DNA from: Bursaphelenchus xylophilus
Taxonomy: Eukaryota > Nematoda > Chromadorea > Rhabditida > Aphelenchoididae
Length of the DNA stretch: 64,000 nucleotides
NCBI GenBank assembly: GCA_904066235.2
Contig: CAJFCV020000003.1
Coordinates: 12,214,001 to 12,278,000, forward strand
Direction: 5' to 3'
The position numbers and the translations under genes are program-made. Of this stretch, positions 1-12,200 are shown one piece after another. A model generated the notes under the pieces. The model made no database searches, had not been told where the DNA came from, and saw nothing but the letters and a program-made list of their open reading frames with translations. Numbering within the stretch: the stretch's first letter is position 1; every line of letters begins with the position of its first letter.

Positions 1-1
1 C

Positions 2-73
2 TACGGACATTACCCAACAATGCAGGCGCCAGGATATTACGCACCTAACCCGTACATGTATGGGCATCAGTAA
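2..73 (+). CDS. C-terminal exon of an unidentified protein (partial)
   Basis: The frame starting at base 2 is open to a TAA at 71-73 and encodes 23 residues rich in Tyr, Pro, Gly and Met, ending YGHQ. Codon use is more GC-rich than the repeat DNA that follows at once. Tyr/Gly/Pro/Met-rich tails are common at the ends of RNA-binding and other low-complexity proteins, but nothing here identifies the family. The acceptor and all upstream exons lie outside the window. From 74 to about 190 I see only AT-rich 3' flank without a clear AATAAA. Confidence 0.6.
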   Translation, partial: YGHYPTMQAPGYYAPNPYMYGHQ

Positions 74-194
74 AGGGATTGCTGTAGAATAAGGAGACCA
101 AAAAATGATTTTTATTTGCAAGGAGGGTTGTAATACTGGAAAATTTTTGTAGAAAATATTATAAAAGAAAGCCAAAAACTTTTTTTGAATTTTT

Positions 195-795
195 TTGAAT
201 TTTTTGACTGCACAGTGCAAAATTCAAAAAAAGATTTTTTCCGCACAGTGCAGTCAGAAAAATTATTCTTTTTTGACTGCACAGTGCAAAGACAAAAAAA
301 ATTTTTTTTTTTTGAGTGCACAGTGCAAAAAACAAAGAAAATTTTTCCGCCGCACAGTGCAAAGACAAAAAAAATTTTTTCGACTGCACGGTGCAAAGAC
401 AGAAAAAATTTTTTTTACTGCACAGTGCAAAAAACAAAGAAAATTTTTCCGCCGCACAGTGCAGTCACAAAAAAATTTTTTTGACCGCACCGTGCAACAA
501 AGTGAACCTTTTTTGACTGCACAGTGCAAACCCGAAAATTCCTTTCAACGCACAGTGCAAAAACAAGAAATTTATTTGACCGCACAGTGCAAAAAAACAA
601 AAAAAAATTTGATCGCACTGTGCAAAAAAAAATATTTCCATTTTTTTTACTGACTGCACGGTGCGAAATCGAACTTTTTTCCGATCGCACAGTGCAAAAA
701 TAAAAACGTTTTTCACCGCACTGTGCAATGCGAAAAAAATTATTTGATTGCACTGTGCAAAGACAAAATAATTTTTTTTGATTGCACTGTGCGAA
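195..795. repeat. GCACNGTGC palindrome array 1
   Basis: Roughly twenty-five copies of the palindrome GCACNGTGC, many extended to TGCACNGTGCAA, alternate with A/T-rich spacers of about 15-30 bp. The centre base is A, T, C or G. The stretch near 205-290 is nearly the same as one near 15360-15440 inside the huntingtin gene. Overlapping open frames in this region (recurring CTVQ, HCAV and ALCS peptides) come from the repeat. From about 800 to 1120 there is AT-rich sequence in which I recognise nothing. Confidence 0.9.
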
Positions 796-1124
796 AAAAA
801 TAGAAAAGAATAATTTTGCGCTGAGAAATTTTAATTTTTTTTTAACAATTTTGTATTACAAACCTTCCCAAAAAAATTTTTACTATTCTGCTCACTCTAT
901 ATATCATAGTATTTTACCGTCTTTTGCAAATTTGCATATCCTATCCATTCATTGTCCTAATAATATCTGTATCAGCAACGAACCTCCTCTTTCTCTCTAA
1001 TTTTCTTTGTTTTATCCATTCCAGAGACCGTTTTTACGTTTTATTTTTACAAAGTTTGTGCCATTAATAAATCGTATTTTACGAAAGTTTTTTTGAGAAA
1101 GAAATGAAGAAAATTTTGATTTTC

Positions 1125-1725
1125 GCACAGTGCGCAAGATTTTTCGACTGCTCAGTGCAAAAAAATTTCGAAAAATTCTGCACCGTGCAATATTTTTTTC
1201 ATTTTTTCGCACTGTGCAAAAAAAGTTTTTCAAAAATTTTGTTTTTTGCACTGTGCAAAAAATTTTGTTTGACTGCACTGTGCAAAAAAGTTTTTCAAAA
1301 ATTTTGTTTTTTCGCTCTGGCACAGTGCAAAAAATCTTCCAAAAATCTGCACTGTGCAAAATTTCTTTTCTGGTTTTTTCGCATCGTGCCAAAAAAATTA
1401 TTTTTTTTCGCACAATGCAAAAAATCTTCCAAAAATCTGCTTGGTTTTTTGCACTGTGCAAAAAAAGCTTTTTCAAAAATTTTGTTTTTTGCACTGTGCA
1501 AAAAATTTTGTTTGACTGCACAGTGCAAAAAAATCTTCCAAAAATCTGCACCGTGCAAAATTTCTTTTCTGTTTTTTTTCGCACCGTGCAAAAAAAAACA
1601 GTTTTTCCGCACAGTGCAAAAGAAATTATTTTTATTGCACTGTGCAAAAAATTTTGTTTGACTGCACAGTGCAAAAAACTCTTCCAAAAATCTGCACCGT
1701 GCAAAATTTTTTTTTTGCACCGTGC
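1125..1725. repeat. GCACNGTGC palindrome array 2
   Basis: The same palindrome family, here with TTCCAAAAATCTGCAC and TTTTTCAAAAATTTTGTTTT spacers. The block near 1225-1330 is repeated at about 1455-1545, so part of the array grew by tandem duplication of a longer unit. It ends about 100 bp before the NUF2 stop codon on the other strand. Confidence 0.88.
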
Positions 1726-1768
1726 AAAAAAAATTATTTTTTCCAAAACTTCTTTTAAAAAATTTATA

Positions 1769-1774
1769 TTTATT
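1769..1774 (-). promoter_or_regulatory. Probable polyadenylation signal of the NUF2 gene
   Basis: AATAAA on the minus strand, about 50 nt downstream of the NUF2 stop codon (1824-1826). Confidence 0.5.
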
Positions 1775-1823
1775 GTTAGATTAATTCATTGAAAATCAGT
1801 ATATTTACACTGTATTATTTGAG

Positions 1824-4800
1824 TCATTTTTGAGTAATTTTGAATCCGGATATTTTCTGCCGTTCCTCGACCATTTTCTTGCGTCCATTCACCCTTTCTT
1901 GATGGATTTTTAGGGCTTCAGCCAGCTTCGCCTTTGTGTTTTCATCAATTTTTTGGAGTTTTCGGATGTCATTCATCAATGCGAGTTTCAAATCGAGCAA
2001 TTCGACCATCTGAAAAAAAAAAAAAATTAAAAAATTTTTTTTTTTCAAATCTCAAAAAAACAAAATTTGAATAAAATTTACCTTGTTTTCAAGTTGACTT
2101 TTCTCTTCTTCATACTTTTTGAGGGCTCCTTCCACATTATAATCCTTCACAACTTGCCTCAGGGTTTCAATTTGGCCCTCTACTGTAACAATCGCCGATT
2201 CGATTTTTGATAATCGGGCAGCCAGCTCTTCTTTTCGTCTGAAAAACAAATTTATTTCCATCAAGTAAAAAAACGTCTGCACGGTGCAAAAAATAAAAAA
2301 AATAAATAAAAATGCACTGTGCAAAAACAAAGTTTTCAGATTTTGCATAGTTCCAGAGAAAGTTTTTCTGAAAATTTTGTGTGACAAAACCTCAAGTAAA
2401 TCCATTTCTAATCCACATTTTAATATCCAAAAATCCAATTTGCGAAACGTGCAATAAGAAGAAAGTTTGAAGTGCACTGTGCGAAATTCGAAAAACTCTT
2501 TTTTATGCACTGTGCAAACTCTAAATTGAAATACCTCTCGTCGAATAAACTCTATTAGACCTCTCAATCCTTCACACAAACAGAAATTCGATAAAAGTTC
2601 CGCCTTTTATCGAACGCTCAGAACTTCCAAAAATCTCCCCGGCACTGTGCAAATTTCGAAACAATCTTTTTTAAGCACTGTGCAAACCCTAAATTAAAAT
2701 ATGGCTCGTTCAGAAACACACTATTGACCCTCTTAATTCTTCATATAACACAAAATTCATAAAAAGTTCCGCTACAACGCAAAAAACTTCCAAAAATCTC
2801 CTCTGCACTGTGCAAATTTCGAAAAACTGTTTCTTATGTACTGGGCAAACCCTAAATTAAAATATGGCTCGTTGAATAAACTTTATTAGACCTCTCAATT
2901 CTTCACACAAAAAGAAATTCATAAAAAGTTCCGCTACAACGCTCAAAACTTCCAAAAATCGTCTCTGCACTGTGCAAATTTCGAAAAACTATTTTTTATG
3001 CACTGTGCAAACCCTAAATTAAAATATGGCTTGTTTAGAAACAAACTATTGACCCTCTTAATACTTCATATAACACAAAATTCATAAAAAGTTCCGCTAC
3101 AACGCTCAAAACTTCCAAAAATCGCCTCTGCACTGTGCAAAATTCGAAAAATCTTTTTTAAGCACTGTGCAAACCCTAAATTGAACAATCTCTCGTTCAA
3201 CAAACTCCATTAGACCTCTCAATTCTTCATACAAAATGAAATTCAAGAAAAGTCCCATTGCAATGCCTAAACTTTCCAAAAATCTGCTCTGCACTGTGCG
3301 AATTTCGAAAAACTGTCTTTTATGCACTGTGCAAACCCTAAATTGAAATATCTCTCGTTGAACAAACTCCATTAGACCTCTCAATTCTTCACACAAAAAG
3401 AATTTCATAAAAAGTTCCGCTACAACGCTCAAAACTTCCAAAAATCGCCTCTGCACTGTGCAAAATTCGAAAAATTCTTTGTTATGCACAGCGCAGAACC
3501 TAAATTCCAATATGGCTCGATCAGAAAACTGTGGTAGACCTCTAAATTTATTACTCGTAGCAAAAATGCAAAAAAATCCGTTTGCACTGTGCAAAAATTC
3601 AAAAAAGTTTAACCGCACTGTGCAAATTTCGAAAAACTGTTTCTTATGCACTGTGTAAACCCCAAATTGAAAAACCTCCCGTTGAATAAACTCTATTAGA
3701 CCTCTCAATTCTTCACACAAAAAGAAATTCATAAAAAGTTCCGCTACAACGCTCAAAACTTCCAAAAATCGCCTCTGCACTGTGCAAAAGCCCCCTCGAC
3801 CTACTCATTGATCTGGCCAAGCAGCGATTCGTATTGTTGAATCTCATTGTTCATTCTTTCTTGCTTCATGGCTTCATTATTCTTCTCGGCTTCGTATTTT
3901 TGTTCCAGCTTCTTCGCTTCGTCCTCAATCTTTTTTCTTTTCACTCTCACATTCTCCAGCTTGGTTTGGAGTGAAGTGGACTGTCGTCTGGCCTGTTCCA
4001 GCGTCTCAAACTCCTGTTTCACATGGTTGAGGGTCTCGCAAAAATTGTCGAAATGATGATCAACCTGTTCCAATTCATGGATATGTTTCGCGAATCTTTC
4101 GATGGAATTCTCGCTCATTTGAATTCGAGTCATCAAATTCGCCAACTCCCCCTCCTGTCGCTTCATTTCGGCGCGTTGGCGATCCGGAGATTGGATCATT
4201 TTGCCGCGCAGTTCATTAATTTCCTCTTTTTGCTGGCTCAGGCGCTCCTTCAGCGCTTCAACTTTCTTTTTTTCCTCGGCCACTTCGTATTCTTCCTTGG
4301 GAATTCGCTCGTCCAATTCGTTCATCTCCTTTTTCAACTCAATCTCGCGCTTTTTCATCTGTTCGATTTGATAGGCCGACTAAAAATTGATATTTTATAC
4401 CTAAAGTAATATATAAAATTATCCTAAACCAATTCAAAAAGGGTTTAAAAGCACCTAATCGTCAAAATTTTAAGTATTCTAAGCATTAACAACGCTCATG
4501 ATAACAATATCGCTCAAAAATTCAATTTTTATACCTAAAGTAATATCCGGAAATACTGCAATCATCCTAAAATAAATTCTAAAAGCTCAAAACAGCATTG
4601 TAGTTACATATTCTTTAGAAAAATTCACTTTCCAACCAGTGCTTTACTCTTTTTTTAAACCTTCTTCTAAAAATTTATCTAAAGTAATATCCAAAATTTT
4701 GTAAAACAGTCCAAAACACCTTCCATAACCTTCCATTCTTCCATAGATACCCTAATAACACCATAATTTCATCGCTTCTCTCAGCATTTGACTTACATCG

Positions 4801-5544
4801 ACCTTTTTCCTTCGAATCTTGTCCAAACTTGCCAATAATTGGGCTTCCTCTCCTCGAAGTGCCTCCAAAAGAATTGGAGCTTCAGCTTGCCTCTTGATAA
4901 TCTCATCCTAAACATTGAACAACAAATTTTGAAGAACTTACTCTTTTCTGAAACAATTCCGTCAGATCTCCCTGCCGCTCAACTCTAACGTTAAAAAACT
5001 TGATCATGTCCTTCAAAAATCCCAAGAATCTGACTGGCTCTGGGTTGGCCAAGTCCGTGATGCTGAAGTGCTTCTTGTCCAGGCTGAATTTCTCGACAAA
5101 CATCTGCCTAAATTATATTGTAGTAGACCACCAAGTTCATGCTCTTACATTTCGCGGAGAAGTGCTGCTCCATGTCTGGCGGACTCTTCCTCGTCCATTT
5201 GATCCATATTGTCTAGAAATAGGTCGGCCGGAGTGCAAATCCCCGTGAACAGCAGCATTGTGGTATAAACTTTTCGGACATCATCTCCCTAAAATAATAT
5301 TGGCCATAACTTTGTTGAAAATGCAAAAAATGAGGAGATCAGCCTAAAAATCGAAAAAACGGATCATAAACGAACTTACGGTGGGAGAGGTCAACGTCTG
5401 CTCGGTCACGTGGAGCTCTGGGATGTTGTTTTTGAAGAAGTCCAGCACCGCGTGCCACGCCTTGTTCGCTCGGGGTTGATCCGCTCGACGCATCCTGGAA
5501 ACACGATTCTCTAGAGCAATGGGAGTGTTGCTGCGACGCTTCAT
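1824..5544 (-). CDS. nuf2: Kinetochore protein NUF2 (HIM-10 type), NDC80 complex subunit
   Basis: Seven exons (minus): 5544-5380, 5288-5149, 5107-4942, 4907-4797, 4379-3805, 2238-2082, 2009-1824, giving 499 residues (human NUF2 has 464). Residues about 25-155 form a calponin-homology-like head. The rest is almost continuous coiled coil. The segment KMIQSPDRQ near residue 240 matches the conserved IVDSPEKLK region of NUF2. NUF2 pairs with NDC80 and binds microtubules and the SPC24/SPC25 dimer at kinetochores (family knowledge). All junctions have GT-AG signals and fit in phase. The start is the first ATG of an exon encoding MKRRSNTP; an upstream 5' exon cannot be excluded. The intron 2239-3804 is filled by a 162-bp satellite. 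The start lies about 670 bp from the divergent huntingtin gene. An NDC80 or SMC-type coiled coil is less likely given the head domain and the SP motif. Confidence 0.9.
2275..3795. repeat. 162-bp satellite with embedded palindromes in NUF2 intron 5
   Basis: About eight to nine diverged copies of one unit. The marker GTTCCGCTACAACGCTC recurs at about 2766, 2928, 3091, 3414 and 3738, with diverged copies between, so the spacing is 161-163 bp or double that. Each unit holds two GCACTGTGC palindromes about 30 bp apart, a CTATTAGACCTCTCAATTC box and ACTTCCAAAAATC. Minus-strand open frames across it are by-products. Confidence 0.9.
4380..4796. other. NUF2 intron 4, AT-rich, no palindrome array
   Basis: A 417-bp intron with short recurring CTAAAGTAATATCC-like phrases (near 4400, 4535 and 4680). 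No other feature is visible. It is one of the few long introns in the window without GCACNGTGC. Confidence 0.6.
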
Positions 5545-5683
5545 CGCGACAAAAGCAGCCGATAAAAAGATTGGAAATGACGAAATAATTTTTTTTCAAA
5601 TTTTGCACTGTGCATTTTCGAAAATCGAAAAAAGATAGTAAAATTAAAATTTGCATAAATCATGGGTAAATGTAAATGGGTAA

Positions 5684-5873
5684 GTAGTCCTTCCGGAAAG
5701 TCGCCGGATTAATTTTTGGCGTTTGCACTGTGCGAAAAAAGCCAGAGCGACAGCCGAAAAAAGTCTATTGCACGGTGCAAAAAGGAAGAAATTGCACAGT
5801 GCAAAGTGAACTTTCATTTTCACAGTGCATGTCGCCGATTTCCCTCCGGCGACTTTCCGGATTTCCTCTAAAT
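5684..5873. mobile_element. MITE-like element A, copy 1
   Basis: About 190 bp bounded by inverted CCGGAAAGTCGCCGGA / TCCGGCGACTTTCCGG ends. It carries internal GCACNGTGC palindromes and a CATGTCGCC box. Two relatives lie at 29594-29792 and 33485-33682 with the same termini and the same inner order. No coding capacity. It sits in the region between the divergent NUF2 and huntingtin genes. The remainder (5545-5683 and 5874-6216) is AT-rich, presumably shared promoter, without a motif I can name. Confidence 0.8.
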
Positions 5874-6216
5874 TTCGCCTCTCAAAAAATTTGCAAAAAA
5901 AATCGCAGGTTTTCATTTCAAACCAACTTTTCGCTCGCCAATTGTTTTCGTGGTGGGACTCAGCCACATGGAAGATGGCGATAGAAAACTTGTAATAAAA
6001 CAGTCATCTTCTAAGAAACAATAGAGTAAAGACTCTAAATATTCTGTCTACTGGTCAAAAAACCTTTTATATCCTTTTTACCTCTAACATACGAGATTTT
6101 CCAAACTGACGAAACACTTGACCCGTGGTCAACTCTTCCTCCTAAATTATTTTATTTTTGCCGGAAATCTGAAACAAGCTTCTGTAAATGGCTAGAATGG
6201 TCTGAACAAAACAATA

Positions 6217-9200
6217 ATGGCTGCAAATTCAGCTTTGGACAAGAAGCTTCGACGTGCCATCGGCATTTTGGAAGGAAATCCACCGCAAAGAACGGGAATT
6301 CCCACTCCGAAAAGGTATGTTTATGTTATTGATGTGTTTATTGGTGTTTAGACACAAGGATCCGTTGGTCGAGGCCTGCCATGAGGTGCGCAAAGTCTTG
6401 GTGGATGAGGAATACTGGCCAAAAACGTATACGAGCCGCGCCTTGAGTGGGCTCTTTGATGTTCTTGATAAGGACGATGCAAGTCTGCGGATTCTGGCGG
6501 ATCAATGTCTCAATGGCATTCTGAGGGTGTGTTATTTAAGTCTCAAGACTTTTGAGTCTTTAAACCTCATTTTGGAAGCTAAATTTTGACTTTTTTCAGA
6601 AGTTTTTGACCAAAGGCCAAACTTCCCGGACTTTGGCCATTCTGCTCAACGAATTGGGTCGGAAAGCCTCGGCTAGAGGATTTGTGGCCGCTCTGACGAT
6701 GTTAGAATCTACCCTACGATATGCCAAAGAAGCTAGACTGCCTGTTTACGCGATGCATCTGCTGAATTCCCTGAAAGAAGCGGTCAAACGTCCAGAACAA
6801 GCAGTTCAAAGTGTTGTAGAGCAACTTTTTGCCCCAATTTTCGAATATTTTAAAAATGATTTGAACGATTCGCACTATAATTACGTAGATGCTCTCGCAA
6901 TGCAGTGTTTGGAGAATCTTCAGCTCTCTGGAGTTTCAAATCGAGCAGCATCGGCAGTTTTGGCGGGGATTTTCGAAAATTTCCCGAGAATCCGAGCGAA
7001 AATCGTCTATAGTTTGCTGGGTAAGTGTCGAAAAGTTTTCGTTTTTATGTATTTAGATACCCTGCGATCTGCTGAAGATATCAATGATAAGAACCGTCTG
7101 GTTGGAGCGTTCAACACCTTCAAAAAACTGTGGAAAAACTTGGAGTCAGCTGATGTTATACATTCAATTTTATATCGAGTTCTCTGCTCGTTACGAACTC
7201 AATCCAGCGAGATTCAAACGGCTGGATTAGAGCTCTTGGATGAGGCAATATCCTCAACGTCATTGGAGATTTTAAAGTTTCAACCAGCCAGTTTTACAGA
7301 CTCGGATAACGGGAGGTCTTCGATTCCGGAAAGTCTGGGAAATTTGTCGGTAAGTGATGTTTTTTGCTGTTGATTCTGTGTTTAGATCAACGAAAAGGAC
7401 CTTTCGTTTGATGTGGATGAGGGTGCGACAATGTCAAGGTTCAATTCGGTCAATTCTTTGGAGGAATCCGTTCCACCAAGTGCAAGGTCAGAGGTCTCCG
7501 AAGAAGATGTTTTTAACAATGCTAGTGACGATGTAGGTATTTATCGCATCTATAAAGCTTATTTGCTGCAAATTTAATTCATTGTTTGCCTAAAACGGAA
7601 AAATTTTATATTATCCATGACAAAAATATTGATTTTTTTATGGAATCTGCTTGTATGGTTGGTGAAAATGACTTTTTATTCTTTTCTGAGCTGTAATTCA
7701 GCAGATAGAAGAAGATTTTTTGTCAAAACGGGCAAAAATTATATTATCCATGACAAAAAAGTTGAAAAATTTGCTTGAAAACCAGATTTTTTAATCTTCT
7801 AAGCGGTAGATGGGTTTTTTAAATTAATATTCATGCTTTTTTCTATCGAAGCTATTTACAGGAAGACACAAATTCGGGTCGGACTTCAAAAAGTGGTGCC
7901 GAAATCGAAACCGATCCTCTATTCCGCCGCTCTTCACCTTCTGAATACCTTTTGGACAACGTTGAAGAGCCCGAAACTCAAGAATCCCCCTCACATTCGG
8001 CTCACGAAGCGATTTATGGCCCATTATGTGCGGAGCTGCCTAAAACAAGGTTGGAAAGCACCGCGAATTTCCTCGATTACACTGGCTATACGATCTTATC
8101 GAAGTTTCTGTTCACTGGAACTCCGGGGGAATTGAAATCGGACTCGGAAGTCAGAGTTTCCATCAAAGTTTTGGCCCTCAAAGTTCTGGCCGCCATTTCA
8201 GCTGTCTATTATAAGATAAATGAGCTCGTAATAGGCCAGCAACATTTCTCGGACATCCAAATCTTGATCCAAAATTCGGATGATGCTGTGTCCGTTCGAT
8301 GTTTTGAAGTTTTGACCAATTTGGAAACGGAAATGATCAGGAAAGGCACAAAAATCTGGCCAATTACCCCTCCAAGCAAGTTTTTTTCCGATTTTTTTGT
8401 TGAATTTTAGGTAAAACTTTGATGAACAAGAGTACTTATGGATAGTTTGAGCGATTGGCTGCAAGAAATTACATTGTTTAGACTAAAAATACCTTATTTT
8501 AGGTATAAATTTGAGATTTTTCGTCAAAAACTATGTCATTTTAGGTGTAGATGGAGATTTTTTGCTTTCAAAGGATGTAGAATGGTCTAAAATATGATGG
8601 TGAAGGTTTTAACATGTGATTATCAGATTGGAACATTAATTTTTTTCAAAAAGGCCTTATTTTAGGTATAAATTCGGTATTTTTGATCAAAAGTTGTATT
8701 ATTTTGGGTATAAACGGAGATTTTTTTGATTTCTGAGGATGCAGAATGATCTAAAATATGATGGTGAAGGTTTTATCATTTGATTATGTGATTGGAACAT
8801 TAATTTTTTTCAAAAAGACCTTATTTTAGGTATAAAACATGATTTTTTGAAAAAAAACATTATTTTTGAGCCGCCAAAGGATTGTATTTTGGTCTGAGAA
8901 GGAGCTAGAGGGCTTTGTTTCCTTCTAAAAGCAATAAAATAGCAAAAAAACAAGTTGAAATCTAAAATAAGGTATTTTTGGGCAAATTTTACGATTTTTT
9001 GCCATTTGCATACGAAAGACCAAAAAAAATTGCCGATTTCCTTCTAAATTTTCCCTATTTTAGCTAAATTCTCCATGCATCTGAGCCAACTAACCCGCCA
9101 ACCCAACCCAATGAAGCTCAAAGAACTCTTCCAAGTCCTCAACAAGGCTCATCTCCTCCTCCAAGCAGATCAAAACACCCTAAAATCGGTGCTGAACCTG

Positions 9201-12200
9201 GCCATCGACACCTTTGAATGCGATTATTTTTTGTTGAAGGTGGTCCGAGCCGAATTCTTGGCCCATATCAAGTGGGATTTGATAAATCCGGCCACCAGAG
9301 AGGCATATCAACGGAAATGCTTTCAACTCTTGATGAAAAGCCTGTTTGATAGCGATTATAGAGTGGCCAGCGCGGTCAGTGAACTGCTTCCAGTGTGAGT
9401 TGAGGAAATTTTTTTATTTTTGGGGGAAATTTGGGGAAAAATATGAGTTTGGAGAATCTGCACGGTGCGGGGAGGAAAAGATTTTTTTTGCACGGTGCAA
9501 AACGGAAAAAATGTTTTTTGTTTGCACTGTGCGAAAGAAGGTTTTTGCAAAAGGTTCATTTCGCACCGTGCGATAAACAGAAATGAAGTCATTGCACTGT
9601 GCGAAAAATTAAAAGGATTTTGTTTTGCACCGTGCGATAAACAAAAATGATTTTTTCGCACTGTGCGAAAGAAATTTTTGCAAAAGGTCGTCACTGCGCG
9701 GTGCGATAAATAAAGATGAAGTTGTCGCACTGTGCAAAAGAAAATGTTTGCAAAAGGTTCATTTTGCACCGTGCGATAAACAGAAACGAAGTCATTGCAC
9801 AGTGCGAAAAATTGAAAGGGTTTTTTTGCACTGTGCGTCCGAAATTTTTGCAAAAATTCGTGATTGTACGGTGCGATAAACAAAAATAAATTTTTCGCAC
9901 TGTGCGAAAAATGGAAAGGGTTTTTTCGCACTGTGTACTGAAATAAATGGAAGAATTCATATGGAAGTTCGGGGTGCGGTAAATTTTTGTTCAGTTTACA
10001 ATAAAAAATTTGAAAAAAAAATTGGTGCACAGTGCGAATTTTGGGCATTTTCTAATTGCATAGTGCAGAAATTAAAAAAAATGAATTTTTGCACTGTGCA
10101 ATAGAGGAATGAGTAGAAAATACGTCGAAATGTGAAGAATTATAGATGTTTTTTATTGTTTTGTAAAAAAATTGAATTTTTTTCGGTTGCACAGTGCGAA
10201 ATTTTTGATTTTTTTGACCGCACGGTGCGAAAAATCAAAGTGATTTTTTTGCACTGTGCGATAAAAAAATATTATTTTTTGCACTGTGCAAAGAAAGAAT
10301 AGACTATTCTGAGATTTTATGCGGTTTTTAATGCCAATATTTTCACTTCAGAGCCGTCAAAAACGCCGAATTTTCGCAACTTTCGAACACTTTCAACTGC
10401 CAGTGGCCCGAAGAAATGGCCGCGCCCTCCTTTGCATATCAGCCCCAGGTCTTCGCTCTCCATCCAAATTACTCCTTTCGAGGCGACTGTCCCGACCTCG
10501 TATTGGAGCATTCACTGACAACAACAATTGCAATGTTATACGAAGAAGTTTCGACTCGAAATTCGGACTTTTCCCACTTTGTCCTGGGACTTTTGAAGCT
10601 CGCTGAGCAATTCTCACCATGTGTCTACGGCCAAGCATGGGCCTGCCCGGACAACAAGAGCCAACGAAGCGTCTTGGATATAGTTTTGGAGCAGACGGAC
10701 GGGTTCACAACAAATCCCAGCGATTTTATCAACGCCCTACGCCTAATTTCCCTAATTTTTTGCGGATTAATGGAAAATTCGCTGTCTCAATATGCGAATC
10801 AGCCCAAGGAAAAGGATTTCCTGCAAGGAAATGCCATCCTCGATCAGGTGATTACGGTTTATCTAAGGGTTTTGAACTTGTATTTCACTGTGATCCGAGA
10901 AAATACGACCAAACTTTCGTCCACAATGAACTCTCCGCTGTTTACAAAGAGGAATTGGGTTCAAGGAGGGGTGAATTCGTCGGCTTATGAGAATCGGTGA
11001 GGATTTTTTGGGATTTTTGAGGATTTTTTTGAATTTTTTTTTTTTTTTTGAAATTTTGTTTTTTTTTATAAAAAATCGTCAAAAAATGAAAAAAATTTGC
11101 AGATCCATGTTTTTGGACACACATTTTTTCCGAAAAAATTTTTTTCGAACACTTTTTTTTGTAAAAATTTCATTGCATCGTGCAGTGAAAAAAAAGTTGA
11201 CTGCACAGTGCGAAAACGGAAAAATTTATTTTTTTTTGCACTGTGCGAAGGAAAAAAAAGTTTTTTTTTGGTTCCAAATCGACCAAAATCGTTTACGATG
11301 TCTATGAGAGCTAATTTTGGGAGATTTTTTGAGGAAAAATTGGGATTTTTTGGTAAAAATTGGGATTTTTTGACAAAATTGGTGGTTTTTTGCTGAGTTT
11401 TTTGGTTTTTTCCTTTGGTTTTTGAAGAAAAAAGGTTACTAGAGACGTTTTGAGAGTAGAACAGACATTTATGTGTGGTTTTTATTAAAAAAAAGATAAT
11501 TTTTTTTTTCAAAAAAAAAAATTTTTTCAAAATTTTTTTTTTCAAAAATTTTTTTTTTTTTTCAGCTCTTACTCCATCTCCCACCTAGTCGGCACAGGTG
11601 TCCATCCAACCAGACCCACCTCATACACCCAATCCGCATCCCTAAAACGCATCGAGCCGCTGATCCGTGGAGCTTTTTCCAATCTCCAAAGCTCCCTCAA
11701 AAAACAAACCGAGGAAAGAGTCACAATTCTCCTCAATACCGCGCTGGATGGACTCTCATCACTCTTAGAATTGACCTCAAGAGAGATTATGAACTCTTTC
11801 ATAGACGAGCTGTTCATTTATATACGCACTTTGATGCATTTTTCGCTAGCGCCGGTGACAAAAGTGATTACGCAACTTTTGAAAAATATCTTTGATAAAA
11901 ACGCATTCCACATCAATTCAAATACGCTGGTGTCGCTCAGATTGAAGAATGCGGTCATGCCAAATGGTAGGGAAATTTTGAAAAATTTTTTTTTTTTTTT
12001 TGAAAAATTTTTAAACATTTTTTTTAATTAAAAAAAAAATTTTAAAAAAAAATTAATTAAAAAAAATTTAAAAAATTTTAAAAAATAAAAAAAAATTAAT
12101 TGAATTTTTTTTTTGAAAAATATTTAAACATTTTTTTTAATTAAAAAAAATAAAAAAAAATAAAAAATAAATTTAATTGAAAAAAGTAAAAAAAAATTTA

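Noticed and set aside
195..653. Long open reading frames over the palindrome arrays (here and in most arrays, both strands)
   Set aside because: They read as repeats of CTVQ, HCAV, ALCS and similar peptides, overlap in several frames and both strands, and vary with array length; the repeat simply lacks stop codons.
4023..4409. Plus-strand open frame opposite NUF2 exon 5
   Set aside because: It is the antisense shadow of a coiled-coil exon.
1824..5544. Identification as NDC80/HEC1 or an SMC-type protein
   Set aside because: The head domain aligns better with NUF2, length is right for NUF2, and the SPDRQ motif region is typical of NUF2; there are no ATPase motifs.
5644..5967. Minus-strand open frame as a possible upstream exon of NUF2
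   Set aside because: It runs through MITE A and palindromes, and the peptide does not resemble a NUF2 N-terminus; the ATG at 5544 already gives the expected head domain.
6217..6314. Polyglutamine or proline-rich exon 1 in huntingtin
   Set aside because: The translated exon has a single Gln and no run; the feature is absent.
10317..10638. Alternative frames over HTT exon 8
   Set aside because: Phase from exon 7 and the conserved sequence fix the frame that includes MAAPSFAYQ.
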